In this document: positions 1 through 10,865 of the stretch, piece after piece
Layout: each line of letters starts with the position of its first letter
How positions within the stretch are numbered: the stretch's first letter is position 1
Origin: Liopterus haemorrhoidalis
Taxonomy: Eukaryota; Arthropoda; Insecta; Coleoptera; Dytiscidae
Reading direction: 5' to 3'
Assembly: GCA_963971575.1 (NCBI GenBank)
Contig: OZ020622.1
Span: forward strand, 35,432,301 to 35,496,300
DNA length: 64,000 bases
Notes under the pieces: model-generated
Databases searched by the model: none
What the model was told of the DNA's origin: nothing
The model's input: the letters and a program-made list of their open reading frames with translations, nothing else
Made by a program: the position numbers and the translations under genes

Positions 1-199
1 GAGACCAGCGCTCTAAGATACAAAAGCGCAAGAAATATTAAATACACTTACAGTATTTAATTTAGCGAGAAAACGCAAGTAACCGTCCGGTAATAAAGGG
101 GGTTTTTTTAGAGGTATAGAACTTTAAATTTCAATAAAACAACGATGGATTATTCGATTGACATGAATTTTTTTTTATTCGAAAGATAATCTTGTGGCA

Positions 200-682
200 T
201 TACATTTTAAATATGATTTCTGGCATATGACCGCCACGGCTGGCTCGGATGTAGTCCAATCTGGACGTCCAATTTTCGATGACTTTTTCCAACATTTGTG
301 GCCGTATATCGGCAATAACACGGCGAATGTTGTCTTCCAAATGGTCAAGCGTTTGTGGCTTATCCGCATAGACCAATGACTTTACATAGCCCCACAGAAA
401 GTAGTCCAGCGGTGTTAAATCACAAGATCTTGGAGGCCAATTCACAGGTCCAAAACGTGAAATTAGGCGGTCACCAAACGTGTCTTTCAATAAATCGATT
501 GTGGCACGAGCTGTGTGACATGTTGCGCCGTCTTGTTGGAACCACAGCTCCTGGACATCATGGCTGTTCAATTCAGGAATGAAAAAGTTAGTAATCATGG
601 CTCTATACCGATCACCATTGACTGTAACGTTCTGGCCATCATCGTTTTTGAAGAAGTACGGACCAATGATTCCACCAGCCCA
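200..682 (-). pseudogene. DD41D mariner transposase, C-terminal part
   Basis: The second half of the split transposase (160 codons and stop). It contains IIGPYFF, the second catalytic aspartate in WFQQDGATCHTA, and the third in PPRSCDLTPLDYFLWGY. There are 41 residues between the second and third aspartates, so this is the DD41D group and not classic DD34D mariner. All three catalytic residues are present across the two halves. The remaining lesion is the Harbinger insertion. The open frame continues upstream to 793 only because it reads into Harbinger sequence. Confidence 0.9.
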
Positions 683-957
683 TAAAGGCTGTGACACACC
701 TGTCATGCAGCGTTCCGATCCGACTACGGTCATACGGCCGGACGACTGTATGAGAGGGGAACAGTCAACGGCCTTAAATGCAGCAAGCCACACCTGTCCG
801 TCACGTGACCTGTTCTACTCCCACCCGTCTCCGATTCGTTGTCCGATCACGCTCAGACACTGCAGACCATTCGTTTACTTGATGCGGGACGCTTGTCGTT
901 AGCTGTTTTTGTATAGTTTTCTGTGTTCTATGGTTTTCTGACATCGCTTGGTGAGAA

Positions 958-2933
958 ATGGCGGCTATAAAACCGGAGGAACTGATCGAAAGTGTAAGAA
1001 ATTTTCCAGTTTTGTATGATCAAACTCAAGAACAGTATAGAAACTCTGACTACAAGGACATTATCTGGAAAAAAGTTGCGAAGGAATTGAATGTAGAAGG
1101 TAAGAACATTTATATTATTAATAATTATACTAGATTATACAAATTTGAAAAAATGCATAGCTTGGAAAACAATAAACTTATAAACTTATGAGGGCCCGAC
1201 GTTCTTGCCACTCCACACTACCCTCTTCAGAGTTGAAGAATTGTTTAAACTGCTCTCTTACATTAAATGCTTCACGATTTTCCCCTCCTCTGCGACGTGG
1301 AAAGTGCTGGAGGCGAGATTTCTCCACTGGAGTTGTGTCAGCACCATGAGTTAGTTCAGGCACTTGGTAGTTTTCGTCATTTCGAATGAAGTTGTGCAAG
1401 ATGCATGCTGCGAGTACAAGACTCGTTATGTTGTCAGGACTTCCCTGGAGAGGTCTCATGAACATTCGAATTTTTTGCACCAAAATGCCAAAAACGTTTT
1501 CCGATATTCTTCTTGCTCTACTCAATCTGTAGTTGAAAATTCTCTGCTCGTTAGACAAGTTCTTTCCAGGAAATGGTCTCATAATGTTTTCAGTAAGGGG
1601 AAAAGCTTCATCGGCAACTATAACCATAGGAAGTTTAGTGTCTGTTCCTGGGAGACACTTTTTGTCAGGGATGTTAAGTTGGTTTCGAGATAGCTTTTTA
1701 CCAAAATTAGAATTAGACAAAACACCACCATCAGAGTTTCTTCCGTAGCTTCCCACGTCTAGAAATATGAAATTGTAACGAGCATCAACTAGAGCTAAAA
1801 GAACAATGGAGTATGTTTTCTTGTAGTTCCAATAGAGACTTCCTGACGATTTTGGAGCTTGTATTGTCACATGTTTCCCATCCATTGCACCAATACAATT
1901 GGGAAACTGCCACTTTTTCCAAAATTCTATCGCTATTTCATTCCACCTGTCCTCATTCGGAGCTGGCATTACTTCGTTCATAAGTACTTGAATTACCACT
2001 CTGCTTGTGTGATGAATAATGGAACCAACTGTACTTCTTCCCATTCTGTAACTGAATGATATGGTTTTGAAAGAATCTCCTGTAGCAAGAAACCTGTAAC
2101 AAACAACTTATATTAATAATTTTCTATCATTTTTAGGGCAAGAAGAGGAATGTAAAAAGAAGTGGAACGGAATACGAGACAGTCTGCGAAGAGCTAGACA
2201 GAAAAGAAAAACCAAATCTGGACAGTCGGCAACATCAATCAATAGATACAAATTTGAGTCTATCCTTGAATTTTTGATTCCTCATCTCGCCGAACGTAAA
2301 GGTCTAAGTAATGTTCCTGATGAAGAGGACGATACTGATGAAACTCAACTCAATGATTCTCATCAGCAGAACTCCACCAAGGAGACACTAAATATTATAA
2401 ATGAGAATGAATCTCAAGAGACTGCAGAATCCGTGTTGTTGCTAACACCTACAACTCCAGCCAGTCGAGTTTCCATCGACCATAGACCTCTATCTGTAAA
2501 ACGCAAAAGGAAGCTTGAAGTGAAACCTCAAGAGTCTCCATTATCTCAGCTAATGGCATACTTATTGGCTGAGAAAGAAGCTGAGAAGAAAAAAGAGTCA
2601 AGTAAAAATGATGGACAGCACCCTGTTGATGCTTTTTTGTCTGGAATCGCTACAAGTCTGAAATCACTGCATCCTGTTCGTTTTCATTCAGCTAAAGGGA
2701 AGATCTTCAATATTGTCCAAGAGTACGAATTACAGCAGCTTATTGAAAACCAACAAACTGAAATGGTTCATACAAACAATGTTTCCTCTGATACAACGTC
2801 TTTTACAATGTCGGAAGAAGAGGGATCGTATGCACATTCAAATAGACCCGCACATTTCTCCAGAAGTATTCAACATACACCAACACATCCCGCTGACACT
2901 GAAGAAACTTACGTAGATTTTTTACAACTTTAA
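958..2933 (+). CDS. Harbinger-encoded MADF (Myb/SANT-like) protein, two exons
   Basis: Exon 1 is 958-1099 and exon 2 is 2137-2933; the intron starts GTAAGAAC and ends TTTTTAG. The product is 312 aa. The N-terminal MADF domain (about residues 8-90) spans the junction: LIESVRNFPVLYDQ and IIWKKVAKELN in exon 1, then ECKKKWNGIRDSLRRAR at the start of exon 2. MADF is a SANT-related DNA-binding fold. In Harbinger elements such a protein binds the termini and helps bring the transposase to the nucleus. Much of the rest is acidic or polar and low in structure. No breaks are seen. Confidence 0.88.
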
Positions 2934-3630
2934 CAACATATTTCATATTGGAGATTTCAAATTTATCTGGAAATATAATTGTCATAAAACAAGGTTTAAC
3001 TAATATATTCTGACCTTTTCTTAAACTATTTGAAAAAAATAATTTTGACAATTTATTTGACGTAGCAATTTGCATCATGGTTAGGAAAATTATGTTTTAT
3101 AATCATACATATTATATATGTATATAGGCCTACATTTATAATAGTTATTTATTGTCTTTTTTTATTTGTTTCACAATATATATGTAGGTAGTTAAAATGC
3201 TTAATGAAGACTTATGAACAAAGTCTTATTTCACAACTACAATGCATTATCTAATAAATTACGTCTGATGTTTTTTGACAAGAGACCACAGTGTAAATGA
3301 AATGGTATCTTACCTTAAAAATACTGCCAAGCGGTGTCTAGGAGTAATCGCTTTTCTAAAATACGTGTTTTGCTTGGTTAAATGTTCTTTGAGTTTAAGT
3401 TCCAATTGATTGAAGGTGTGCATAGGCATTCTGAAGTAATGAAAAAATTTCGTCTCGTCGTCCAACAGATGAGGTAAAAGTGTGGTAAACTCCCCTTCTT
3501 CGTGTCTTCTTTTCCATGCATCATGTACCCAATATTCACGTTTCCCACTACTCTTTTCATTATTTCGATCTTCTTCGTCCAAACAAATAGCCACAATAGC
3601 TAAATCACGATTGCTAAAATGCTTCAACAT
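1178..3630 (-). CDS. Harbinger DDE transposase (two exons)
   Basis: Exon 1 is 3314-3630 and exon 2 is 1178-2093; the intron 2094-3313 starts GTAAG and ends TTACAG. Joined length is 411 codons (410 aa), normal for PIF/Harbinger. It is a DDE_Tnp_4-type nuclease. Exon 2 shows the catalytic residues in IGAMDGKHVTIQAP (first Asp), FLDVGSYGRNSDGG (second Asp) and SENVFGILVQKIRMF (Glu), then the conserved LAACILHNFIRN. Exon 1 holds the N-terminal helical region. The protein would cut and paste the element at TWA/TTA sites, working with the MADF partner. Exon 2 lies wholly inside the intron of that partner gene on the opposite strand. Confidence 0.92.
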
Positions 3631-3818
3631 TATTGCACAGTTCCACGGTTGTTTTAAGACTGGCGATCTCGAGTTGAACTAACGTAAAATCGGAAAGAAG
3701 CAGGTTGTGAACATGAAACATGTGCTCATTCCTTTCCGATCCCGCACCGGTCACACTTTTTAAGAAGTATCGGGTATGAGTCGCATCGGAACCCTGCATG
3801 ACAGGTGTGTCCCAGGCT

Positions 3819-4439
3819 TAAAGCGCACCAAACAGTCAGTTTTTCTGGATGTAACGGTGTTTTGACATACACTTGAGGATTAGCTTCACTCCAAATGCGG
3901 CAGTTTTGTTTGTTGACGTAGCCATTCAACCAGAAGTGCGCTTCATCGCTAAACAAAATTCGCTTATGAAAATCGGGAACAACGGCAATCTCGTTTTGGG
4001 CCCATTCGACGAATCTACGCCTAGCTTGATGATCGTTTGGCTTCAATTCTTGCACGAGTTGGATTTTGTAAGCACGCAAACCAAGATCCTTCCGCAAAAT
4101 CTTCCATAAAGTGGATGGACACAGATCCAATTCCTGTGCTCGATGGCGGATGGACTCATTCGGGTCTTCCTCAATGCTACGCTCTACAGTACCAATAGCT
4201 TCTTCTGTACGCACCGTACGGCGTCTCTGGGGATGCGAGTTATCAATAAGAGTAAACGTGGTGCGAAAACGTTCCATGGTTAATCGAATTAACTGCTCTG
4301 ATGGACGATTTTGTCGACGATAAAATGGACGTAGTGCGCGATACGTATTCCGCACAGAACCATTATTTTCGAAATAAAATTGCACTATTTGCAAGCGTTG
4401 TTCAGGCGTGAGTCTATTCATGATGAATTGCCAAACCAA
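3819..4439 (-). pseudogene. DD41D mariner transposase, N-terminal part
   Basis: This is the first 206 codons of a Tc1/mariner-type (IS630 superfamily) transposase, starting with Met at 4439. It carries a helix-turn-helix DNA-binding region (about residues 8-130) and the first catalytic aspartate in the motif LFSDEAHFWLNGYVNKQN. The frame runs into the Harbinger at the Trp-Cys-Ala codons, after which the sequence is Harbinger terminal repeat. Removing the Harbinger plus one copy of TAA puts these codons in frame with the C-terminal part at 200-682, giving a protein of about 367 residues with no other break. The gene was thus probably intact when it was hit. Confidence 0.9.
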
Positions 4440-4603
4440 ACTGAGAATAAATCACTTGACAGCTGTTAAATCGGTCGCCATCTTGAACAGTAATGCCAAC
4501 TTAAAGTTCTATACCTCTAAAAAAACACCCGTTAATAGACGTTAAATAAACAACAACGTGGTCTGAGCGTAATTGTTATAAATGTTACTCTATATTACTA
4601 TGT

Positions 4604-4626
4604 TTATATATATATATATATATACC
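4604..4626. repeat. (TA)n microsatellite
   Basis: A short TA run just upstream of the Penelope fragment. TA-rich DNA is a frequent landing site for mobile elements. Confidence 0.8.
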
Positions 4627-4631
4627 TGTTA

Positions 4632-4920
4632 AACTGTTCTTGTGAACGAGTATATGTGGGAAGTACAATCCAAAAACTTAGAAATAGGATCACACAACAT
4701 AAATCAGATTGCCGGGTCAATCCTCAGAAATGTACCTTAGCTACACATGTAGCTTCCACTAATCATGTTGTGGATTTCGAAAATCCTAAGGTGTTGGATA
4801 GATTTCCCAACGACTCTAAAAGATTTTTTTATGAAATGTGTTACATTAACCACTGACATAATGTATTAAATGCTAGAACCGATACGGAAAGCTTACATGA
4901 CATTTACTCGTTTTTGTTAA
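4632..4920 (+). pseudogene. Penelope-like element, GIY-YIG endonuclease fragment
   Basis: The frame from about 4635 reads CSCERVYVGST, then a basic stretch with RNRITQHKSD, then THVASTNHVVDFENPKVLD and KRFFYEMCYI before a stop at 4854. After the stop, more family-like sequence follows (NVLNARTDTESLHDIYSF). The V-Y-V-G core, the spaced R...H and the FEN-K-LD/EM pattern are those of the C-terminal GIY-YIG nuclease of Penelope-like retroelements. The reverse transcriptase upstream is missing, so this is a 5'-truncated, decayed copy. Confidence 0.82.
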
Positions 4921-5545
4921 CTTTTAAAAATGTCAGGTGAATTTTTGGTGCGGTTCTTCCATTTTTACATTTAGTGGATTATCTCCATCCTTATTTTGCT
5001 ACCTTCCTCTAAATTATTTTTCAAAATGTACTTTTTTACACTTTATACTTTTCTCCTCGTAGGAGTTTTACTTGTTTACATCTACTAGATGTCAAACAAT
5101 TCATATTTTCCCGGGGTTAGAAGTAGGAGGTTTTCTTCTTGTTACTAGCATTACCACAATGCCTTGCGTATCGGGTCATGTGACTCAGTAACCAAAATGG
5201 CGTCATATCTGCCTTAACATCTTTAACTTGTTTTCTTCAATATTTGATGTATTCAAGTGTTTCTTAACAACTCTTTTACTGTTTTGGACACCATGGGTCT
5301 AGCTCCACTTACTTTTATAACATCTTGGCGACGTGCTTAACTATTTCGGTAAGAATTTGTACAGTTTGTGTTTGCATTTATGACCGGTTCCTTTTGTTAT
5401 AGAAATCCTTGATAAAGTTTATGAAGAATAAACGAAATATTGGATCAATTATGAAATAATTGCATTATCCTTCGCTTTACTTCTTTTTCCCAAATAATTT
5501 CCTATGATAGTGCCTCAACAGAAGATCAAAAATTCTCCGTGCTGG
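4921..5545. other. Non-coding stretch, possibly the Penelope tail
   Basis: No open frame or recognisable domain. The left part may be 3' untranslated Penelope sequence. The right part leads into the (TA)n tract and the splice acceptor of the next gene remnant. Confidence 0.4.

Positions 5546-5577
<32 letters not shown>
5546..5577. repeat. (TA)n microsatellite
   Basis: About 16 TA units directly before TTTCAG, so the repeat doubles as the tract before a probable splice acceptor. Confidence 0.9.
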
Positions 5578-5579
<2 letters not shown>

Positions 5580-5583
5580 CAGA

Positions 5584-6392
5584 ACCAGAGGCAATATGGC
5601 ATTTGTGGATATGGAAAGTATTTCTTGCTATGAAGACAGTACGTCTTCAGTTTTCAATGTGGATGAGGTCCCAGAGACGCCCCACCTAGAGACGCCGCAG
5701 TTAGAGACGCCGCAGCTAGAGACACCGCAGCTAGAGATGCCGCAGCTAGAGACGTCGCAGCTAGAGACGCCCCACCTAGAGACGCCTCAACTAGAGACGC
5801 CGCTTTTAGAGGCACTGGGCAGGCCATGTATGTCTCCTGAAACGCCAACAGTGAAGCGTAGGTGAAATAGTTCAATGAGCGAAGTGAACACGGCGTTTGT
5901 AGGAACGACGTCAGCTTTTCAGTCGTTTTTAGAAAAAAAGAATACCAATGGTATTCCATCCATTGCTCCTTCGGGCCCAAGCGATGATGAGAGGTTTTCT
6001 CAAACAATTGTAAATTTACTATATACGCTGCCTGAAGGAGTAAAAGAAAGAGCGAAAGCGACAATAATAAAATATACTGCTGATTTAAATATGGAAAGTT
6101 TTAATATTATATATTATAGTAAAATATTTACAGAACGATTTACGAACCCTAAATTGGGCTACAATTGAGGATTCCGAAAATTCTAATTTAAATATAAAAA
6201 AGAAAATGGAATTACGTCAAGATTGGTCATTTTATGCCAAATATAAACTGAATTTATAAAATTACAAATTCAGTGCACAAAAGAAGAACACAACCTAAAA
6301 CTGAAATTAATGCAAGAGAAACATGACCTAAAAATGCGTCATGCGGAAGAGGAGCATGATGCTAGAATGAAATTAATCCACAATAAAATCTA
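5584..6392 (+). pseudogene. BESS-type transposon accessory gene remnant, copy 1
   Basis: After a likely acceptor (TTTCAG) the frame reads RGNMAFVDMESISCYED, then about ten Leu-Glu-Thr-Pro-Gln pentads, then MSPETPTVKRR and an in-frame TGA. The same frame reopens and ends in a BESS-like motif (DDERFSQTIVNLLYTLPEG, about 5980-6035). A later block (about 6270-6390) encodes a charged coiled-coil tail (LKLKLMQEKHDLKMRH). MADF-BESS proteins with such tails are common partners of Harbinger transposases; I infer that role here. The MADF part is missing. A second, diverged copy lies at 41230-41803. Confidence 0.65.
5672..5812 (+). repeat. 15-bp coding minisatellite (LETPQ pentads)
   Basis: About ten tandem 15-bp units built on CTAGAGACGCCGCAG, with point variants that change Gln to His or Thr to Ser. 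The period is a multiple of three, so the frame is kept. Confidence 0.92.
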
Positions 6393-7315
6393 AGATTTTT
6401 TTTTTTTTGTATTTTTATTAAAATAATGTTATATTTAGTGCTTTTATTATTAAGTCAAATTTTTATATTTTTATTATATACGAGTAAATTATATTTTACT
6501 TGCAACAATACACCAAAAAGATTTTTTTTTTATAAAGTAAAGTAATTATTATTTAGAACATTTTTAATTAGTCAAATTATGTAAATATTGTATAAATTTT
6601 TACTAATACGAAAATGTTGGTTCAATTCTTTTTCTGCGAATGTAGCCAATTCTTAATAATTTTTAATGCAATGTCTTTTATGTTTTACTAAGGACGATTT
6701 ATATAATTCTTCTTCACTAATACTACTACTGCCTGCGTCTTCATCATCTTCATCAGATAGTATTATTCCGGAAAACAAAATATTTTTAATATCCATAATC
6801 TCAAAAATTACCGCTTCTTTCATCTGTCAAAATATAACCGTCTGCGCAGTACTACACTACGCTACGCACGGACTACACTACAATTTGCGTACTAAAACGG
6901 TATTGACAACTGACACGCTCGAATACGCTGTCTGGTGGTCGAATATTGTACTAGATGATCTAGTACTGTTTGAACTTATTACGTATATTTTTGTTAGAAC
7001 GTCGACAGAAGTTGTGACAGGCAGAACAAATTGTAGTGTTTTTAGCTGTCATTCAAGACTGGACAAAAACCGGCATCTTAGTTTTTTTTTTTTTTTTTTT
7101 CATTGGAAAAATGGATGGAAAGATAATATTAAGTCCAGATTGGAAAATTATTTGGTTATGGGCACGAGGAAGGCGTGGGAATATATTTTGAGTTAGGGCA
7201 AAAAAATAACTGATGCTATGCGAGTCTGCTCATTGCTTTTTTCGCGAGATGTTATTCTTCCAGGTTTCTATATTAATTCTTTAAATGAACATTTAAAATA
7301 GGTTAGGTTTGTAAC
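6393..7315. other. AT-rich stretch with a possible transposase N-terminus
   Basis: On the minus strand, about 6815 down to 6660 encodes an acidic segment (LSDEDDEDAGSSSISEEE) preceded by Met-Asp-Ile. Such acidic leaders occur at the start of Harbinger transposases, and the position opposite the BESS gene would fit a two-gene element. The support is weak. The 176-codon plus-strand frame at 6666-7196 looks like chance and includes a poly-T run at 7081-7100. Otherwise I see nothing. Confidence 0.3.
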
Positions 7316-7639
7316 ACTGTTTAAAAATATGATTTTATGTGTAAATTAACCAACTAAATTCAAGATATTAAAGAGGACAGCTGTTCCAACAATTAATTTA
7401 CCAATGTGTAGAAGGAATTTGTTGAAACGCTCAAGAGTTGTTAATCCAATTTTCAAGAAGACCCTATTCCAAGTATTAGTGCAAACTTGTACCAGAGCGT
7501 GTACCAGAAGAATATGAGGCTGCAGATATCTTATTACCTCCAAATATATCCCATGATTTAGAAAAAAATAAAAATTTATCTGTTCAAGTTAACAGTGATG
7601 ATTTGCGATCTCGATTTTTCTTTTAATTATTAACAAACA

Positions 7640-8510
7640 AACAGGTTTCAACAGCTACAGGTGTGCCTTATATGACCATCTTAGACATGTTGATGAGCCA
7701 GTTATTAGAACTACATGAGAATGAAAGAACCACTAGTGGCATCACGTTAAAAGACAAATTAGTTTTAACGTTGATGAAATTGAAATAAGACCGGATCTTC
7801 AGTATGTTAGCAATTCTTTTTAATGTGACACCTGTAAAATGCAGGCGAATTTTTCAAAATATGTTCAGGAACTAGTTGCAGTGTTCAAATATGCCATTTA
7901 TTTCCTTATCCAAGATAATATTTTCAGAAATTTGCCATATTTCTGAAAATATGAACATATGTTTCGAGGAATCATTCTCGGATGACCGAGTTATTTTAGA
8001 CAACACGGAAATACATGTCCAAAAACCGTCCTGTTTATGCTGCAGAATTAGAACCTATTCCCACAACAAAAGTAATCACACCATTAAGTATATGACTGCC
8101 GTGGCGCATTCTGGGCTGATTACTTTTGTTAGTGAAGGATATCATCTGAAAAAGCAATATTTGAACAGTCAAATATAATATTCAAATTAAATCCTTCTGA
8201 TACTATAATGGTAGATAAAAGTTTTCTTGTAGATAATTTAATTACAAAACATAAAAACAAATAAATTCTACGTACATTTTTACGTAAGTGTAAACAATTT
8301 ACTCGAGAAGAAGCTGAACTAACACGCAAAATTTTTGCCACGTGTTCATATTGAAAGAAGCAATGCTAGAATAAAAACTTTATAAAATATTAAATGGAAA
8401 TTTACCACGGGTACTAGCCCCGTATTGTGATGATATTTTTGTGACTATTTGTGGTATTTTAAATATTTCTGCACCTATAATCACCGATACTGGGTTTTAT
8501 AATTAATTGG
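7640..8510 (+). pseudogene. ISL2EU/Harbinger-like DDE transposase remnant
   Basis: Decayed coding sequence in several frames. The best part (about 7876-8178) carries DNTEIHVQKPSCL and TYSHNKSNHTIKYMTAVAHS, followed by GLITFVSEGY. These match the catalytic region of DDE_Tnp_4 transposases that carry a THAP domain (ISL2EU group). Downstream fragments include FLRKCKQFTREEAELTRKIF (about 8278-8337) and PRVLAPYCDDIFVTICGIL (about 8406-8465), which correspond to the region around the third acidic residue. There are at least four stops or frameshifts. No terminal repeats were found. Confidence 0.7.
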
Positions 8511-8644
8511 ATTTTATTTATTTTTTTAATTTCATTTGTATATTATATTTTTATTTAATATTTCGAATTTCGAACATAATCTGTTTCAGGATACGGTTCG
8601 ACTTTCAAATTGATTTCAATAATTAAATATCTTCATTTATAATA

Positions 8645-9538
8645 CAGGGTGGGCCAACTAAGACCTACCAATGTTAAACACAAATAACTTTTTTATTTTT
8701 TGATATAATTATTTTTTTCTTTTTGTAGGTTATAATTGAATTCTTGGAAATTTATTATGGAACCATACGGTACACAATAACGCGTTAAAATTATCGAATA
8801 TTAATTTTTTAAATAATGTTTTGATGTCGGATGAAGCGCATTTGCATTTAAATGGTTATGTCAACAAACAAAACTGTAGATTTTGGGGCTCTGAAAATCC
8901 AAGGGCAAGACACCAGCATCAGTTGCACCCATCCAAATGTACTGTTTGGTACGGTGTTATGGCCAATAAAGTTATCGGCCCATATTTCTTCGAGAATGAG
9001 GATGGAACGCCGGAAACTATTTCCGGAGCTTCTTACAGAACAACGATCGAAAACTTTTTGCGGCCAATGGCGGAGCAGAATCATAATTTGTGGTTTCAAC
9101 AAAATGGAGCAACTGCGCACACTGCTAGGCAAACTATGTACCTGCTGCGTGAAATTTTTGGCGAACGTCTGATTTAAAAAAAATCAGATTTCCTTTGGCC
9201 ACCTCGCTCGCCAGATTTAACTAAGCCCGACTTTTTTTATGGGTATATTTAAAAGACAAAGTGTATGTTAATAAACCAGAGACTATTAGACAGCTGAAGC
9301 AGAATATTCGAGACGAAATACTGAGCCTTCAACCAGAAACATTACGTGGTGTAATGGAAAACGCGTTAAAACAAGCCAATCTCTGTATCGAGAAAAATGG
9401 TGGACATTTGTCTGATGTCATATTTCATACTAATTTCCATAAAATATATTTAATGTATAAAAAAAATTAATAAAAATAAATGATTATTACAAGAGTTATA
9501 CGTGTTTAACATTAGTAGGAATTATTTGGCCCACCCTG
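8645..9538 (+). mobile_element. Deleted DD41D-like mariner
   Basis: Inverted termini begin CAGGGTGGGCCAA at 8645 and on the complementary strand at 9538, and stay similar for about 35 bp through AATGTTAAACAC. TA lies outside both ends. The left part of the transposase gene is deleted: the frame starts directly at the first catalytic motif. Confidence 0.88.
8821..9470 (+). pseudogene. DD41D-like mariner transposase, N-terminally deleted
   Basis: The frame opens at MSDEAHLHLNGYVNKQNC (first catalytic Asp) and continues through VIGPYFFENEDG to WFQQNGATAHTA, where the second catalytic Asp is replaced by Asn. It hits a stop near 9175. WPPRSPDLTKPDFF follows, then a frameshift, and the C-terminus continues at 9261-9470 (VNKPETIRQLKQNIRDEI). 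The helix-turn-helix region is lost. Inactive on four counts: missing N-terminus, D-to-N change, stop, frameshift. Confidence 0.88.
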
Positions 9539-9620
9539 TAGTACAAACATAAAAATTATTACATAATAATCAAGTAATAACCAAGGTGAATTATTCTTCT
9601 TTCATCTGAAATCCACGTTA

Positions 9621-10193
9621 TTGTTTGTTCAGTTGTTTCTAGTTTTGGTGCGTCGATCGATCCGGCAGTCAGGCTGCAGCCAATATTGCGAAGTTCGTGG
9701 TGTTACTCGTTTTTTAACGGCAAAAAATCAAAATGCTACTGAAATTCATCGCGAGTTGTGTAGTGTTTATGGTGAAGACGTTATGTCAAGGCCAATAGTT
9801 TCTCGTTGGCGCCAATCATTCATTGAAGGGAGAACAACAGTACATACCTGCATGAGAAGTTTCGATGGGATGTTTTCGGACATCCGCCTTACTCCCCTGA
9901 CTTTGCACCAAGTGACTTCCACCTGTTTCCGCAGGTGAAGCAACATCTTGGGGGATGACGCTTCACAAACGAGGATAATTTGAAACAAGAAGTTGAAAGA
10001 TGGCTAACCAGTATGGTGGCAGAATGGTATGACACTGGATTGAAAAAACTTTTACCACGGTACCAAAAATGTATTGAAAAACAAGGAGATTATATAGAAA
10101 AATAAGTTTAATATGTACTTTTTGAAATATACTTTTTTTCATTTTGTTTACTTTTTTTTTTAATAGTGTAACTTACTTTTAAGATGACCCTCG
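9621..10193 (+). pseudogene. Internally deleted mariner (HTH joined to C-terminus)
   Basis: The frame 9621-9938 carries a helix-turn-helix block (VTRFLTAKNQNATEIHREL and SRPIVSRWRQSF), then jumps at about 9846 to the end of a mariner transposase. In the next frame this reads PPYSPDFAPSDFHLFPQVK, with the third Asp of a DD34D enzyme, and ends KCIEKQGDYIEK. About 150 residues with the first two catalytic Asp are missing. The right end looks like a terminus (complement begins ACGAGGGTCATC, near 10193). I could not find its left partner. Confidence 0.75.
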
Positions 10194-10204
10194 TAATAGT
10201 AATA

Positions 10205-10757
10205 CGTTAAACACATACGCGCAATAATCGGTAAACTAACAGGCAGAGCCCTAACCCTTACAGGTTCGGGACTAAAATTAACCGATTGGATAGAAATTAA
10301 AAATGTTTTGATACTGACATTTGGAGATCAGAGAAATATAGATTGTTTAGTACAAGACTTAATTATTTTACGTCCTAGTAAGATCGAAACCCCTTACGCC
10401 TTCGACATGAAATGCCAAGACACCAGGAGCTTATTTCTATCAAAATTAAATTCTACTACTATGACACCCGAAGAGAGAACTATTCACATTAAAAATTATG
10501 ATGAATTTGCTTTAAAAACCTTTAGCAGAGACCTTCCTGGGCATCTACTACGATACCCTGACAGTCTAGAAAAGGCAATGTCATTAGTAATAGAGGAATA
10601 CTTCATCAATTTGAATCAGACCAAAAACATCTTAGAAGCCATCAGCAACCAAAAGAAGAAATTGGAAAAAATCTCCGAGCCAGCCATTCATCTTAAATTT
10701 AGCATCTGGAATTTATTGTCTTATATTTTAATTTTTCTTGTAATCGTTTTGTATTGA
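10205..10757 (+). pseudogene. Gutted gypsy-class retroelement: Gag joined to an Env-like tail
   Basis: The first part (about 10225-10640) resembles the Gag of env-bearing gypsy elements of insects: GKLTGRALTLTGSGLKLTDW, then ILTFGDQRNIDCLVQDL. The last 40 codons (10640-10757) are different: a strongly hydrophobic segment SIWNLLSYILIFLVIVLY, as in the membrane anchor of an envelope protein, followed after the stop by a basic tail. The whole of pol and most of env are absent, so this is an internal deletion derivative. There is no detectable function. Confidence 0.65.
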
Positions 10758-10865
10758 TACATGAAACTACGATCCAAGTTCATGTCAAAAGCAGCAGAAG
10801 GCTCCAAAAGAGGCCCATCTACTCAACCCGAAAACTCCAGGGTCACCCCCTAAGTTTCCTTTTAA

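Larger units (their letters stand above)
686..3818. mobile_element. Complete PIF/Harbinger element
   Basis: Inverted termini at 686-724 and 3780-3818 match in about 35 of 39 positions; the outermost bases are AG(G/C)CTG(T/G)GACACACC. A 3-bp TAA duplication (683-685 and 3819-3821) is typical of PIF/Harbinger. It carries the two genes expected of an autonomous element: a DDE transposase on the minus strand and a MADF-domain protein on the plus strand. I see no stop or frameshift in either once a single GT-AG intron is removed from each. It could therefore be autonomous. Confidence 0.93.
93..4535 (-). mobile_element. DD41D mariner-type element, split by a Harbinger
   Basis: The ends are 35-bp inverted repeats (93-127 and 4501-4535) sharing the core TTTTTTTAGAGGTATAGAAC. 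TA flanks both sides (91-92 and 4536-4537), the usual Tc1/mariner target duplication. Inside is one transposase gene on the minus strand, interrupted by a complete PIF/Harbinger at 686-3818. The element is therefore older than the Harbinger. Without the insertion it would be about 1.3 kb, normal for this superfamily. Confidence 0.9.

Noticed and set aside
5654..6064. Minus-strand 136-codon frame over BESS copy 1
   Set aside because: Same antisense effect of the minisatellite.
6666..7196. 176-codon plus-strand frame
   Set aside because: No family motif, low complexity, passes through a poly-T run; a minus-strand acidic segment there looks more like real coding sequence.
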